Under the pieces are notes generated by a model. That model had not been told where the DNA came from and searched no databases. It saw only the letters and a list, made by a program, of their open reading frames with translations. A DNA stretch of 64,000 nt, taken from Nesterenkonia lacusekhoensis (GTDB taxonomy: Bacteria; Actinomycetota; Actinomycetes; Actinomycetales; Micrococcaceae). Location of the stretch: positions 806,001 to 870,000 of the forward strand of contig NZ_JAGINX010000001.1 of NCBI RefSeq assembly GCF_017876395.1, written 5' to 3'. Positions 36,333 through 45,146 of this stretch are shown piece after piece (position 1 is the stretch's first letter; each line of letters starts with the position of its first letter). The translations under genes were made by a program, and so were the position numbers.

Positions 36333-37244
36333 TCAGGTCGTGTGTTGCTGGGGTACCTCGAAATTGAAGATGCCGCTGTCGAAGGTGTTGTAGGCCTCGT
36401 AGTCGACCAGCTCGTAGAGCCGCGCGCGGGTCATCATCTGGTCCACCGCGGCCTGCTGGGTCCCCTCGCTGCGCAGGGTGTCCAGCGTGCGCTCCACAGC
36501 GCCCATGGCAGAGCGCAGCGAGGTCACCGGATAGATGATCAGCGCGACGCCGGCTGAGGCCAGCTGGTCTCGCGTATAGAGTTCGGACTTTCCGAACTCG
36601 GTCATATTGGCCAGGATCGGCACCTCGACGGCGGAGCAGACCGCCTCGAACTCCTCCACGCTGCGCAGCGCTTCCGGGAAGAGGGCGTCGGCTCCGGCGT
36701 CCACCAGGGCCTTGGCCCGGTCGATCGCAGCATCCAGACCCTCTGTGGCCCGAAGATCGGTGCGGGCCATGACCAGGAAGTTCTCGTCGCGTCGTCCTTC
36801 GGCCGCAGCGCGGATCCTCTTGGTGGCCGTCTCCAGGTCCACCATGTTCTTCCCGTCCAGATGCCCGCAGCGCTTGGGGTTGAACTGGTCTTCGATGTGG
36901 CAGCCGGCGATCCCGGCGTTCTCCAGCTCCTGCACGGTGCGGGCCACGTTCATCGGTTCGCCGAAGCCGGTGTCGGCATCCACCAACGTGGGAAGGTTGG
37001 TCAGCCGGGCGATCTGCCCGGCCCGCTGGGCCACTTCGCTCAGCGTGGTCAGCCCGACGTCGGGCAGCCCCAACTCGTTGGCCAACACCGCTCCGGAGAC
37101 GTAGAGCCCGTCGAATTCCTTCTCTTCGATCAGCGGTGCGCTCAGTGGGGTGAAGCTGCCGGGGAACTGCCGAGCGGCCCCCGGGGTCAGCATCTCTCGG
37201 AGGTTTCTGCGCTTCTGTTCGGGGGTGGTCTGCGCGTAGAGCAT
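36333..37244 (-). CDS. prpB: 2-Methylisocitrate lyase
   Basis: 303 residues, isocitrate lyase/PEP mutase superfamily. It cleaves methylisocitrate into pyruvate and succinate. The metal-binding LVDADTGFGEP and the active loop KRCGHLDGK (catalytic Cys) are present, with VMARTDLRATEGLDAAI after them. Length fits PrpB rather than the longer isocitrate lyase. It lies between prpD and prpC. Confidence 0.95.
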   Translation of the reverse strand: MLYAQTTPEQKRRNLREMLTPGAARQFPGSFTPLSAPLIEEKEFDGLYVSGAVLANELGLPDVGLTTLSEVAQRAGQIARLTNLPTLVDADTGFGEPMNVARTVQELENAGIAGCHIEDQFNPKRCGHLDGKNMVDLETATKRIRAAAEGRRDENFLVMARTDLRATEGLDAAIDRAKALVDAGADALFPEALRSVEEFEAVCSAVEVPILANMTEFGKSELYTRDQLASAGVALIIYPVTSLRSAMGAVERTLDTLRSEGTQQAAVDQMMTRARLYELVDYEAYNTFDSGIFNFEVPQQHTT

Positions 37245-37272
37245 CAGATGGCTCCTCTCATCTCGTGGGCGC

Positions 37273-38790
37273 TCAGAACAGTCCGGTCGGTGCCGTGGAC
37301 GGGTCGATCACACCGTCGGCGGCGCGGATGTTCAGTTGGCCCAGCTCGCCGGCCTCCAGGGACTCCACACGCTGGACGACGTCGAGGAAGCGTTCGATCT
37401 CCTCCCCGGAGACCACCGGTTCGGCCAGGGCGCGGAACTTTGCGATGTACTGCTCGCGGGCGAAGGGGCGGGCACCCAGCGGGTGGGCGTCGGCCACTGC
37501 GATCTCGTCGGTGATCGTGCGGCCGTCGGTCAGCCTGACCTCCACGGAGCCGCCGAAGGCCTTCTCCGAGATGTCCGGGGTGTGGTACCGCCGCGTCCAC
37601 TCCGGGTCCTCCTGCGTGGTCACCTTGTGCCAGAGGGCCACCGTGTCCTCGCGCCCGGCCCGCTCCGGAGCATAGGAGTCCACGTGATGCCAGGAGCCGT
37701 CCTGCAGCGCGACGGTGAAGATGTAGGGGATGGAGTGGTCGAGGGTCTCGCGGGAGGCGGTGGGGTCGTACTTCTGCGGATCGTTCGCCCCGGAGCCGAT
37801 CACGTAGTGGGTGTGGTGGCTGGTGCGGATCAGCACCGACTCCACATTGGCCGGATCGGTGACCTCGGGGTGCTCATGGTGCAGCTTCCGCGCCAGATCG
37901 ATCCAGGCCTGGGCCTGATACTCCGCCGAGTGCTCCTTGGTGTAGGTGTCCAGGATGGCGCGTTTGGCCTCGCCGACTGCCGGCAGGGACACGGTGTACT
38001 CGGCGTCGGGGCCGTCCAGCATCCACGCGATGACCCCGTCCTCGCCCTCATAGATCGGCACTGGAGAGGTCTGCCCGCGCATGGAGCGGTCCACCGCCTC
38101 CACCGCCATCTTCCCGGCGAAGGCCGGAGCGTGGGCCTTCCACGTGGAGATCTCGCCCTTGCGGGACTGGCGCGTGGCAGTGGTGGTGTGCAGGGCCTGG
38201 CCCACGGCCTGGAAGACCGTCTCGGTCTCCAGCCCCAGCAGCGTTCCCAGACCTGCCGCGGCGGAGGGCCCCAGATGGGCCACGTGATCGATCTTGTGAC
38301 GGTGCAGGCAGATGGCCTTGACCAGGTTCACCTGGATCTCATAGCCGGTGACGATGCCGCGGATCAGGTCCGCTCCGGAGCGGCCGGCGTGCTGGGCCAC
38401 GGCGAGGATCGGCGGGATGTTGTCTCCGGGGTGGGAGTAGTCGGCGGCCAGGAAGGTGTCGTGATAGTCCAGCTCACGCACCGCCACGCCGTTGGCCCAC
38501 GCCGCCCATTCGGGGGAGGAGACAGCGTCCACGCCGACGATCGCAGCGCCGGCCCCGTGGGCGGAGACCGGGTGGTCCAGAGCCTGGGCACGGGCGGCCA
38601 CGATGGGCGCCCGGTTCAGGGAGGCCACGGCCACAGAGGCGTTGTCGATGATCCGGTTGATCACCATGTCGGTGACCTCCGGGTCGGTGCTCACAGGGTC
38701 CACCGCGGTCTGAGCGATCTTCCAGGCGAGCTGATCCTCGCGCGGAAGGTTCTCTTCGCTGCGGTAGACGCGGACAGTGTGGTCGATCAT
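37273..38790 (-). CDS. prpD: 2-Methylcitrate dehydratase
   Basis: 505 residues, MmgE/PrpD family. It dehydrates 2-methylcitrate to 2-methylaconitate or related isomer. Family blocks are [48 protein letters not shown] and the long C-terminal domain. No separate aconitase (acnM) or prpF is in the cluster. PrpD may therefore do the whole isomerisation, or the housekeeping aconitase helps. The ATG overlaps the gntR stop (ATGA). Confidence 0.94.
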   Translation of the reverse strand: MIDHTVRVYRSEENLPREDQLAWKIAQTAVDPVSTDPEVTDMVINRIIDNASVAVASLNRAPIVAARAQALDHPVSAHGAGAAIVGVDAVSSPEWAAWANGVAVRELDYHDTFLAADYSHPGDNIPPILAVAQHAGRSGADLIRGIVTGYEIQVNLVKAICLHRHKIDHVAHLGPSAAAGLGTLLGLETETVFQAVGQALHTTTATRQSRKGEISTWKAHAPAFAGKMAVEAVDRSMRGQTSPVPIYEGEDGVIAWMLDGPDAEYTVSLPAVGEAKRAILDTYTKEHSAEYQAQAWIDLARKLHHEHPEVTDPANVESVLIRTSHHTHYVIGSGANDPQKYDPTASRETLDHSIPYIFTVALQDGSWHHVDSYAPERAGREDTVALWHKVTTQEDPEWTRRYHTPDISEKAFGGSVEVRLTDGRTITDEIAVADAHPLGARPFAREQYIAKFRALAEPVVSGEEIERFLDVVQRVESLEAGELGQLNIRAADGVIDPSTAPTGLF

Positions 38791-39491
38791 GAGGGGACCG
38801 ATTCCTTCCGTAGGGGGTCTTCCTGAGGGGTCTGGTTCTCAGCGGCGTTCTTGATGTAGGCCAGGCTGCGGCGCAGGTGCACGGCCGTGGCGGCTCGGGC
38901 CAGTTCGGGGTCCGCGGCGGCGATGGCGCGGCAGATGTCGCGGTGCTCGTAGGCGGATGCGGTCAGCCGCTGCGGCTCGTCCTGCGCCAGACGCCGGATG
39001 CGCACCAGATGGACCCGCAGCGACTGCAGCGCGGTGCTCAGGTACGGGTTGGCCACGGCGGCGTCCAGGGCGGCGTCGAGCTCTGCGGCCAGCCGGTAGT
39101 ACTCCGAGGTGCTCGCCGGCGGGGCCCCGGCGCCCCGCTCGGCACCGGCACCCCGCGCAGCCACCGCGGCGAACTCTTCGGCCAAGGAGGTGAATGGCTC
39201 GGGCTCTGCGCGCAGCGCGGCCAGATGCGCAGCCTGGGTCTCCAGCGGGATCCGCAGCTCGAAGAGATGGTCCACATCGGCCAGGGAGATCGGGCTGACC
39301 ACTGTCCCTCGTCCGGGGGCCTGGACGGCCAGGCCGGCGGCGGTCAGTCGTGAGAAGGCCTCGCGGACAGGGGTCCGGGACACGCCCAGACGTTCGGACT
39401 GCTCGACCTCTCCGAGGACGGTGTCCGGAGCCAGACGGCCCTCCACAATGTCGTCGCGCAGTGCGGTGTACGCTGCGTCACTCGCTCGCAT
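38787..39491 (-). CDS. GntR-family regulator (FadR/VanR type) of the propionate cluster
   Basis: 234 residues. The N-terminal winged helix contains [21 protein letters not shown] and [21 protein letters not shown]. The C-terminal all-helical FCD-type ligand domain ends with the metal-binding pattern [12 protein letters not shown] and HLRRSLAYI. It is the first gene of the minus-strand unit, so it controls itself with prpDBC. The likely operators are the twin GTGTATACAC palindromes at 39499 and 39573. Most actinobacteria use other regulators (PrpR, MdoR type) here. Confidence 0.9.
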   Translation of the reverse strand: MRASDAAYTALRDDIVEGRLAPDTVLGEVEQSERLGVSRTPVREAFSRLTAAGLAVQAPGRGTVVSPISLADVDHLFELRIPLETQAAHLAALRAEPEPFTSLAEEFAAVAARGAGAERGAGAPPASTSEYYRLAAELDAALDAAVANPYLSTALQSLRVHLVRIRRLAQDEPQRLTASAYEHRDICRAIAAADPELARAATAVHLRRSLAYIKNAAENQTPQEDPLRKESVPS

Positions 39492-39498
39492 GGCTTCA

Positions 39499-39582
39499 GT
39501 GTATACACAGGTTGATGCATTGACGAGGGAACGGGGACATTCCCTCAGGAATTCACGCAGCGGACACTATCTGTGTATACAC
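39499..39582. promoter_or_regulatory. Twin GntR operators between gntR-prp and prpE
   Basis: The 10-bp palindrome GTGTATACAC occurs twice, at 39499-39508 and 39573-39582, 74 bases apart (about seven DNA turns). One lies seven bases before the gntR start. The other lies just ahead of TATAGT (39591-39596), a likely -10 for prpE. This spacing would allow a repression loop over both promoters. Confidence 0.8.
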
Positions 39583-39637
39583 CTTGGCGCTATAGTGTGA
39601 TCCACATCAAGTTCTCATGCAGGAGGCAGGAGGAACT

Positions 39638-41602
39638 ATGGCAGTCGAAGACCCAGCAGAGACCCGCCCAGCAGCCGGCAGCTACGCCGAGCTCTACGCC
39701 CGCTCCGTGGAGGACCCTGAGCAGTTCTGGCTGGAGGCGGCCCACGCTGTGGACTGGGACATCACCCCGCAGCGGGCCCTCGACGAGTCCCGGGCCCCGC
39801 TCTACCGGTGGTTCCCCGACGGACGGCTCAACCTCTGCCACAACGCGCTGGACCGGCACGTGGCCGCCGGACGCGGCGACCAGACCGCACTCATCTATGA
39901 CTCGGCAGTGGCCGGAGGGGGCGCCGGTCAGGGCTCGTCGACGCAGGAGAGCTTCACCTATCGCCGGCTGCGCGACGAGGTCGCCCGTACCGCCGGAATG
40001 CTGAGCGCTCTCGGGGTGAAAGCCGGCGACCGGGTCATCCTCTACCTGCCGATGATTCCGCAGGCACCCATCGCCATGCTCGCCTGCGCGCGGCTGGGCG
40101 CGGTGCACTCCGTGGTCTTCGGCGGGTTCGCCGCCGCTGAGCTGGCTTCCAGGATCGACGACGCCGCCCCGGACGTGGTGCTCACCGCCTCCGGCGGCAT
40201 CGAGCCCAGCCGTCGCGTGGAGTATCTGCCCACTGTGGCCGAGGCGGTCCGCCTGGCCGAGCACCACGTCTCCCATGTGGTGGTCAGCCATCGTGAGGGC
40301 TTCGCGCACAGCAGGGCCGAGGCCGCCGCAGGATCTGCCGCCCAGTGGCACGACTGGGAGGCTGCGCTCGCCGACGCCGAGCCCGCGGCCCCGGTGAGCG
40401 TGGCGGCCACCGACCCGCTCTACGTGCTCTACACCTCCGGGACCACCGGTCGGCCGAAAGGCGTGGTCAGAGATCAGGGCGGCACGGCGGTGGCGCTGAG
40501 CTGGTCCCTGCCGGCGATCTTCGACGTCGGCCCGGGTGACACCATCCTCACCGCCTCGGATGTGGGATGGGTGGTCGGCCACTCCTACATCGTCTACGCC
40601 CCGCTGCTGGCCGGAGCCACGACGGTGCTCTACGAGGGGAAGCCGGTGGGCACCCCCGACGCCGGTGCCTTCTGGCGGTTGGTCCAGGACCACCGCATCA
40701 CCACGCTGTTCACCGCACCGACTGCTCTGCGGGCCATCCGAAAGGCGGACCCGCAGGCCGAACGGGTGGGGGACTACGACCTGAGCTCGCTGCGGTATCT
40801 CTTCGCGGCCGGGGAGCGGCTGGACCCGGAGACCCAACGATGGATCGGCGAGGCGCTGAAGGTCCCGGTGATCGACAATTGGTGGCAGACCGAGACCGGC
40901 TGGCCCATCGCAGCGAACCCGGCCGGCGTCGAGCTGCTTCCCATCAGAGAAGGATCGGCCACCCTGCCCGCGGCCGGATACCGGGTCGAGGTGCTCGACC
41001 CCTTCGGCGAACCCCTTCCGGCGGGTCAGGAGGGCAACCTCGTCATCCGTCTGCCCATGCCGCCGGGGACCCTGACCACGCTCTGGGGCGATGACCAGCG
41101 CTATATCGACTCCTATCTGACCGCGTTCCCTGGCTGCTACACCACCGGGGACTCCGGGTATATCGACCAGGACGGCTATGTCTTCGTCATGGGTCGGACC
41201 GACGACGTCATCAACGTGGCCGGCCACCGCCTCTCCACCGGGGAGATCGAGGCCGCTGTGGCCGCACATCCGGCCGTGGCCGAGTGCGCGGTGATCGGTC
41301 TGGCCGATGAGCTCAAGGGGCAGCGGCCTTCCGGCTACGTGGTGCTCAAGGCCGGCGCGCAGATCGGGGAGGAGCAGCTGCGTGAGGAGCTGACCGCCCA
41401 GGTGCGCAGCACGATCGGCCCGGTGGCCGACTTCAAAGATGTGGCCGTGGTCGGTGCTCTGCCCAAGACGCGCTCCGGCAAGATCCTGCGCAAGACGATG
41501 CGCCAGATCGCCGACGGGGAGGACTATCGCGTCCCCTCGACCATCGAGGATCCCAGGGTCATCGAGGAGCTGATGCCGGTGCTTCGGCGTGCTGCCGGGT
41601 GA
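39638..41602 (+). CDS. prpE: Propionyl-CoA synthetase (acyl-CoA synthetase PrpE type)
   Basis: 654 residues from ATG 39638, with AGGAGG properly spaced; an ATG at 39617 lies before that ribosome site. AMP-forming ligase: LYTSGTTGRPKGVVRDQGG (P-loop), WWQTETGWPI, YTTGDSGYIDQDGYVFVMGRTDDVINVAGHRLSTGEIE, and the acetylatable lysine in KTRSGKILRK. The N-terminal ACAS_N sequence YAELYARSVEDPEQFW and the VVRDQGG form fit PrpE better than acetyl-CoA synthetase. It activates propionate for the divergent prpDBC operon. Confidence 0.92.
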   Translation: MAVEDPAETRPAAGSYAELYARSVEDPEQFWLEAAHAVDWDITPQRALDESRAPLYRWFPDGRLNLCHNALDRHVAAGRGDQTALIYDSAVAGGGAGQGSSTQESFTYRRLRDEVARTAGMLSALGVKAGDRVILYLPMIPQAPIAMLACARLGAVHSVVFGGFAAAELASRIDDAAPDVVLTASGGIEPSRRVEYLPTVAEAVRLAEHHVSHVVVSHREGFAHSRAEAAAGSAAQWHDWEAALADAEPAAPVSVAATDPLYVLYTSGTTGRPKGVVRDQGGTAVALSWSLPAIFDVGPGDTILTASDVGWVVGHSYIVYAPLLAGATTVLYEGKPVGTPDAGAFWRLVQDHRITTLFTAPTALRAIRKADPQAERVGDYDLSSLRYLFAAGERLDPETQRWIGEALKVPVIDNWWQTETGWPIAANPAGVELLPIREGSATLPAAGYRVEVLDPFGEPLPAGQEGNLVIRLPMPPGTLTTLWGDDQRYIDSYLTAFPGCYTTGDSGYIDQDGYVFVMGRTDDVINVAGHRLSTGEIEAAVAAHPAVAECAVIGLADELKGQRPSGYVVLKAGAQIGEEQLREELTAQVRSTIGPVADFKDVAVVGALPKTRSGKILRKTMRQIADGEDYRVPSTIEDPRVIEELMPVLRRAAG

Positions 41603-41704
41603 GCGGTCCCAACCTTCAAGTTGGACTTGTCCCGCTATATTGTCTGAAAGATGCTGCGCGATACTCTGGTCAGGTTGCGGACCGCAGAGGAAGGCAGGAA
41701 GACG

Positions 41705-42592
41705 TTGACCAGCGAGCAGCCGAGAGAGCTCTTCACCATCCACGGTGATGCGATCATCGGCCCCACCGGCCGCCCCAAGCATGAGTTCCCGGTGCCCAAG
41801 GCCCTGGACGGCCACGGCCCGGCACGGACCATCGCGATGGTCAATCAGAAGGGCGGTGTGGGCAAGACCACCTCGGCCATCAACCTCGGCGCCGCCCTGG
41901 CCGAATACGGCCGGCGTGTGCTCATGGTGGACTTCGACCCTCAGGCCGCACTCTCGGCAGGACTGGGCACCAGCCCGCATGATCTGGAGACCACCGTCTA
42001 CAACGTGATGATGGAGCGAGAGGTCCAGGCCCGCGACGCCATCGTCTCCACCCACGTGGAGGGCGTGGACCTGCTGCCGGCCAACATCGACCTCTCTGCG
42101 GCCGAGGTGCAGCTGGTCAACGAGGTGGCCCGCGAGCAGGTCCTCGACCGCGCCCTGCGCCAGGTCCGGGACGACTACGACGTCATCATCATCGACTGCC
42201 AGCCCTCGTTGGGCCTGCTGACCGTCAACGCGCTGACTGCTGCCCACGGCGTGGTGATCCCGCTGGTCGCGGAGTTCTTCGCCCTGCGTGCTGTGGCGCT
42301 GCTGGTCGACACCATCGAGAAGGTCCAGGACCGGCTGAACCCGGACCTGGAGGTCGACGGCGTGGTGGTCACCATGGTCGACCTGCGCACTCTGCACAGC
42401 AAGGAAGTCATCTCCCGGATCGTGGAGGCCTTCGGCGAGAAGGTCTTCGAGACGGTCATCAAGCGCACCGTGAAGTTCCCCGACGCCACGGTGGCCGCTG
42501 AGCCCATCACCTCCTATGCGCAGAAGCATGAGGGCGCCAAGGCCTACCGTCAGCTGGCCCGTGAGCTGGTGGCCCGGGGTGGGGCGCCATAG
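41705..42592 (+). CDS. parA: ParA/Soj-family ATPase
   Basis: 295 residues from TTG 41705; ATG 41651 is in frame and would add 18 residues, with TATATT at 41636-41641 as a -10 giving a leaderless start. The deviant Walker A is VNQKGGVGKTTSAIN, followed by LMVDFDPQAALSAGLG and DVIIIDCQPSLGLLT. A ParA-like protein at this place, before scpAB, is conserved in actinobacteria and is thought to act in chromosome organisation. No parB is next to it. It starts the block parA-scpA-scpB-rluB-tyrA-cmk-der. Confidence 0.9.
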   Translation: MTSEQPRELFTIHGDAIIGPTGRPKHEFPVPKALDGHGPARTIAMVNQKGGVGKTTSAINLGAALAEYGRRVLMVDFDPQAALSAGLGTSPHDLETTVYNVMMEREVQARDAIVSTHVEGVDLLPANIDLSAAEVQLVNEVAREQVLDRALRQVRDDYDVIIIDCQPSLGLLTVNALTAAHGVVIPLVAEFFALRAVALLVDTIEKVQDRLNPDLEVDGVVVTMVDLRTLHSKEVISRIVEAFGEKVFETVIKRTVKFPDATVAAEPITSYAQKHEGAKAYRQLARELVARGGAP

Positions 42593-42612
42593 ATCTGCAG
42601 GCTTCAGAGGCG

Positions 42613-43428
42613 GTGCCGGAGGAGGCTGAGTCCACCTCGGGCTTCTCCGTCTCCCTGGAGAACTTCGACGGACCCTTCGATCTGCTGCTGGGGCTGATCG
42701 CCAAACGGCAGATGGATGTCACCACTGTCGCCCTGTCGGCTGTGACCGACGAGTTCGTCGCCTACGTCCGCGAGCTCTCCCACGAGAAGGCGCTGGATGA
42801 GTCCTCCAACTTCATCCTGATCGCCGCCACGCTGTTGGATCTGAAGGCCGCCCAGCTGCTGCCCAGCGGAGAGGTCGAATCCGAAGAGGATATCGCCGCC
42901 CTGGAGGCTCGCGATCTGCTCTTCGCCCGGCTGCTGCAGTACCGAGCCTTCAAACAGATCGCCGGTCACATCCGTCAGGCGGCGGAGCAGAACGAGGGCC
43001 GCTTCCCGCGCCTGCCCGGCACCGACCCCCAGCTGGCCGGGCTCATGCCCGAGCTGGTCTTCAAGACCACTCCGGAAGACCTCGCCGCCATCGCGCAGAA
43101 GGCCTTCGCCCGTCCCGCTGCGGAGCCCGATGACGTCCGCCTGGAGCATCTGCACGCCCATGCGGTCAACATCCGTGAGGAGATGGAGACCATGACCGCT
43201 GCCCTGCGTGCGGCCGGGACGGTCAGCTTCTCGGACCTGGTGGCCGACGCGGCCAACCGGCTGGTCGTCGTCGTACGCTTCCTGGGCCTGCTGGAGCTGT
43301 TCCGGGACCGCGATGTGGAGCTGGAGCAGGAGACGCCCCTGGGGGAGCTGACCGTCACCTGGGCCGGAGCCCAGAGCGGAGAGACCGAGGCCCTGAGCCG
43401 TGCTGAAGGGGAGTGGAACGATGAGTGA
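42613..43428 (+). CDS. scpA: Segregation and condensation protein A
   Basis: 271 residues from GTG 42613. ScpA is the kleisin that bridges SMC heads. Typical are FSVSLENFDGPFDLLLGLIAKRQMDVTTVAL and FILIAATLLDLKAAQLLP in the N-terminal part, and the C-terminal winged-helix end (AAGTVSFSDLVADAANRLVVVVRFLGLLEL). It overlaps scpB by eight bases. Confidence 0.94.
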   Translation: MPEEAESTSGFSVSLENFDGPFDLLLGLIAKRQMDVTTVALSAVTDEFVAYVRELSHEKALDESSNFILIAATLLDLKAAQLLPSGEVESEEDIAALEARDLLFARLLQYRAFKQIAGHIRQAAEQNEGRFPRLPGTDPQLAGLMPELVFKTTPEDLAAIAQKAFARPAAEPDDVRLEHLHAHAVNIREEMETMTAALRAAGTVSFSDLVADAANRLVVVVRFLGLLELFRDRDVELEQETPLGELTVTWAGAQSGETEALSRAEGEWNDE

Positions 43429-44032
43429 TCCGGCGCTGGAGGACCACAGCAGCAGCGAGCTGGTCGCCCACCAGGAGCACCTGGCCGCTGTGGAAGCTGT
43501 CCTGATGGTGACTGAGGAGCCGGTGACCGCCGCAGAGCTGGCCGCTGCGCTGAAGCTCTCCGAGCACCAGGTGGTCGCTCTGCTCGATGAGATCAGGCTC
43601 GACGCCGACGGGGAGAGCGGCGGACGCCAGCGCGGCTACGAGCTGCGCGAGGTGGCCGGCGGATACCGGTTCTACTCCCGGCTGGCCTACGCAGACCAGG
43701 TCTCGGCCTTCATCCTGGGCGGGCAGACCGCCCGGCTCTCCCAAGCGGCTCTGGAGACGTTGGCGATCATCGCCTACCGGCAGCCGGTGGCGCGCTCGCA
43801 GGTCGCGGCCATCCGCGGAGTCAACGTCGACGGCGTCGTGCGCACCCTGGTCCACCGGGGCCTGGTGGACACCGCCGGCACCGACCCGGTCACCGGTGCC
43901 ACGCTCTACACCACCACGTCGGTCTTCCTGGAGAAGCTGGGAATCAGCTCGGTGGAGGAGCTCCCGCAGCTCTCGCCGCATCTGCCCGGGGTCGACGCCG
44001 TCGAAGACTTCGGTGAGGAGGGCCAGCTCTAG
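43421..44032 (+). CDS. scpB: Segregation and condensation protein B
   Basis: 203 residues from ATG 43421, which has GGGGAG seven bases ahead inside scpA; an upstream start at 43400 has no such site. Two winged-helix domains: EAVLMVTEEPVTAAELAAALKLSEHQVVALLDEI and LSQAALETLAIIAYRQPVARSQVAAIRGVNVDGVVRTLVHRGLV. With ScpA and SMC it forms the bacterial condensin. Confidence 0.95.
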   Translation: MSDPALEDHSSSELVAHQEHLAAVEAVLMVTEEPVTAAELAAALKLSEHQVVALLDEIRLDADGESGGRQRGYELREVAGGYRFYSRLAYADQVSAFILGGQTARLSQAALETLAIIAYRQPVARSQVAAIRGVNVDGVVRTLVHRGLVDTAGTDPVTGATLYTTTSVFLEKLGISSVEELPQLSPHLPGVDAVEDFGEEGQL

Positions 44033-44169
44033 CCGTCCGGCCTGGGAGATCGGACTGGGCCGGAGCAGAAGCGGGCCGGAGGTCGGGTCCTTCGGCCGTG
44101 ACGCAGATCCTGCCCCAGGTCCCGCTGCGGCTTCGTCCCCAGCCTGCCGGGGCCGATAGACTGTCCCTC

Positions 44170-45132
44170 ATGAATTCCCGGAAAGAGCCGCGTGCCGCGC
44201 GAGCTGCGCGCACCCCTCCACCGGGCAGCTCCGGCGGCCCCTTCGCCGGCGAGGATCCGCAGCGGATCATCCGCAGCGCTCCGCAGCGCTCCAAACCCCG
44301 GCTGAGCGAGGCCGAGCAGAACTTCGAAGCGGTCCATGACCCGGACGGCGTCCGTCTGCAGAAGGTCTTGGCTCAGGCCGGCGTGGCCTCCCGGCGCGTC
44401 TGTGAGGGACTCATCGCTGAGGGCCGGGTGGAGGTCGACGGAAAAGTCGTCGTCGAGCCCGGTGTGCGGGTGCGTCCGGAGGCCGTGACCATCCATGTGG
44501 ACGGAGTGCGGCTGAGCCTGGACGTGGAGCACTGCTACGTCATGTTCAACAAGCCGGCAGGGGTGGTCACCACCCTGTCGGACCCGCAGGGCCGGCCCGC
44601 GATCAACGACTATCTCACCGACGAGATGGTCGCTGCGCGTCTGGTCCACGTCGGACGGCTGGACCGCGAGACCGAGGGTCTGCTGCTGCTGACCAACGAC
44701 GGCGAGCTGGCTCACCGTCTGACCCACCCCTCCTATGAGGTGCCGAAGACCTACATGGTCGAAGTCGCGGGAGCGGTGAAGAAGTCCGTGCCCAAGCAGC
44801 TGCTGGAGGGGATCGAGCTCGAGGACGGCCCCATCGCCGCCGACAGCTGCCGGATCCTGGGCACCACCGGCAGCCGCACCATGATCGAGGTGACCCTGCA
44901 CTCGGGGCGCAACCGGATCGTGCGTCGGATGTTCGACCACGTCGGACACCCCGTGCTGCGCCTGGTGCGCACCGCCATCGGCCAGATCACCATCGGAGAC
45001 CAGAAGCAGGGCAGCGTGCGGGATCTGGGCCGGCAGGAGTTGGGCCACCTGCTCGAGCTCACCGCCGCACCGCAGAATCCTGCGCCGCAGCCGTCGTCAC
45101 CACACGCACCTGAAGGAGGGGAGAGGCCCTGA
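44170..45132 (+). CDS. rluB: 23S rRNA pseudouridine synthase RluB family
   Basis: 320 residues from ATG 44170 (MNSRKEPRAARAAR). TAGACT at 44157-44162 lies seven bases before the ATG, pointing to a leaderless transcript; an open frame from 44098 is not supported. The basic N-terminus is followed by an S4 domain (VRLQKVLAQAGVASRRVCEGLI) and the catalytic domain with VGRLDRETEGLLLLTNDGELAHRL, containing the nucleophile Asp. The motif NRIVRRMFDHVGHPVLRLVRTAIG follows. A Pro/Ser-rich tail closes it. Confidence 0.92.
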   Translation: MNSRKEPRAARAARTPPPGSSGGPFAGEDPQRIIRSAPQRSKPRLSEAEQNFEAVHDPDGVRLQKVLAQAGVASRRVCEGLIAEGRVEVDGKVVVEPGVRVRPEAVTIHVDGVRLSLDVEHCYVMFNKPAGVVTTLSDPQGRPAINDYLTDEMVAARLVHVGRLDRETEGLLLLTNDGELAHRLTHPSYEVPKTYMVEVAGAVKKSVPKQLLEGIELEDGPIAADSCRILGTTGSRTMIEVTLHSGRNRIVRRMFDHVGHPVLRLVRTAIGQITIGDQKQGSVRDLGRQELGHLLELTAAPQNPAPQPSSPHAPEGGERP

Positions 45133-45146
45133 ACCCGCTGACCACC

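Noticed and set aside
39590-42529. 979-codon open frame on the minus strand
   Set aside because: It runs antisense through prpE, parA and their promoters, and its His/Gly/Leu/Gln-rich translation is typical of the shadow frame of GC-rich genes.
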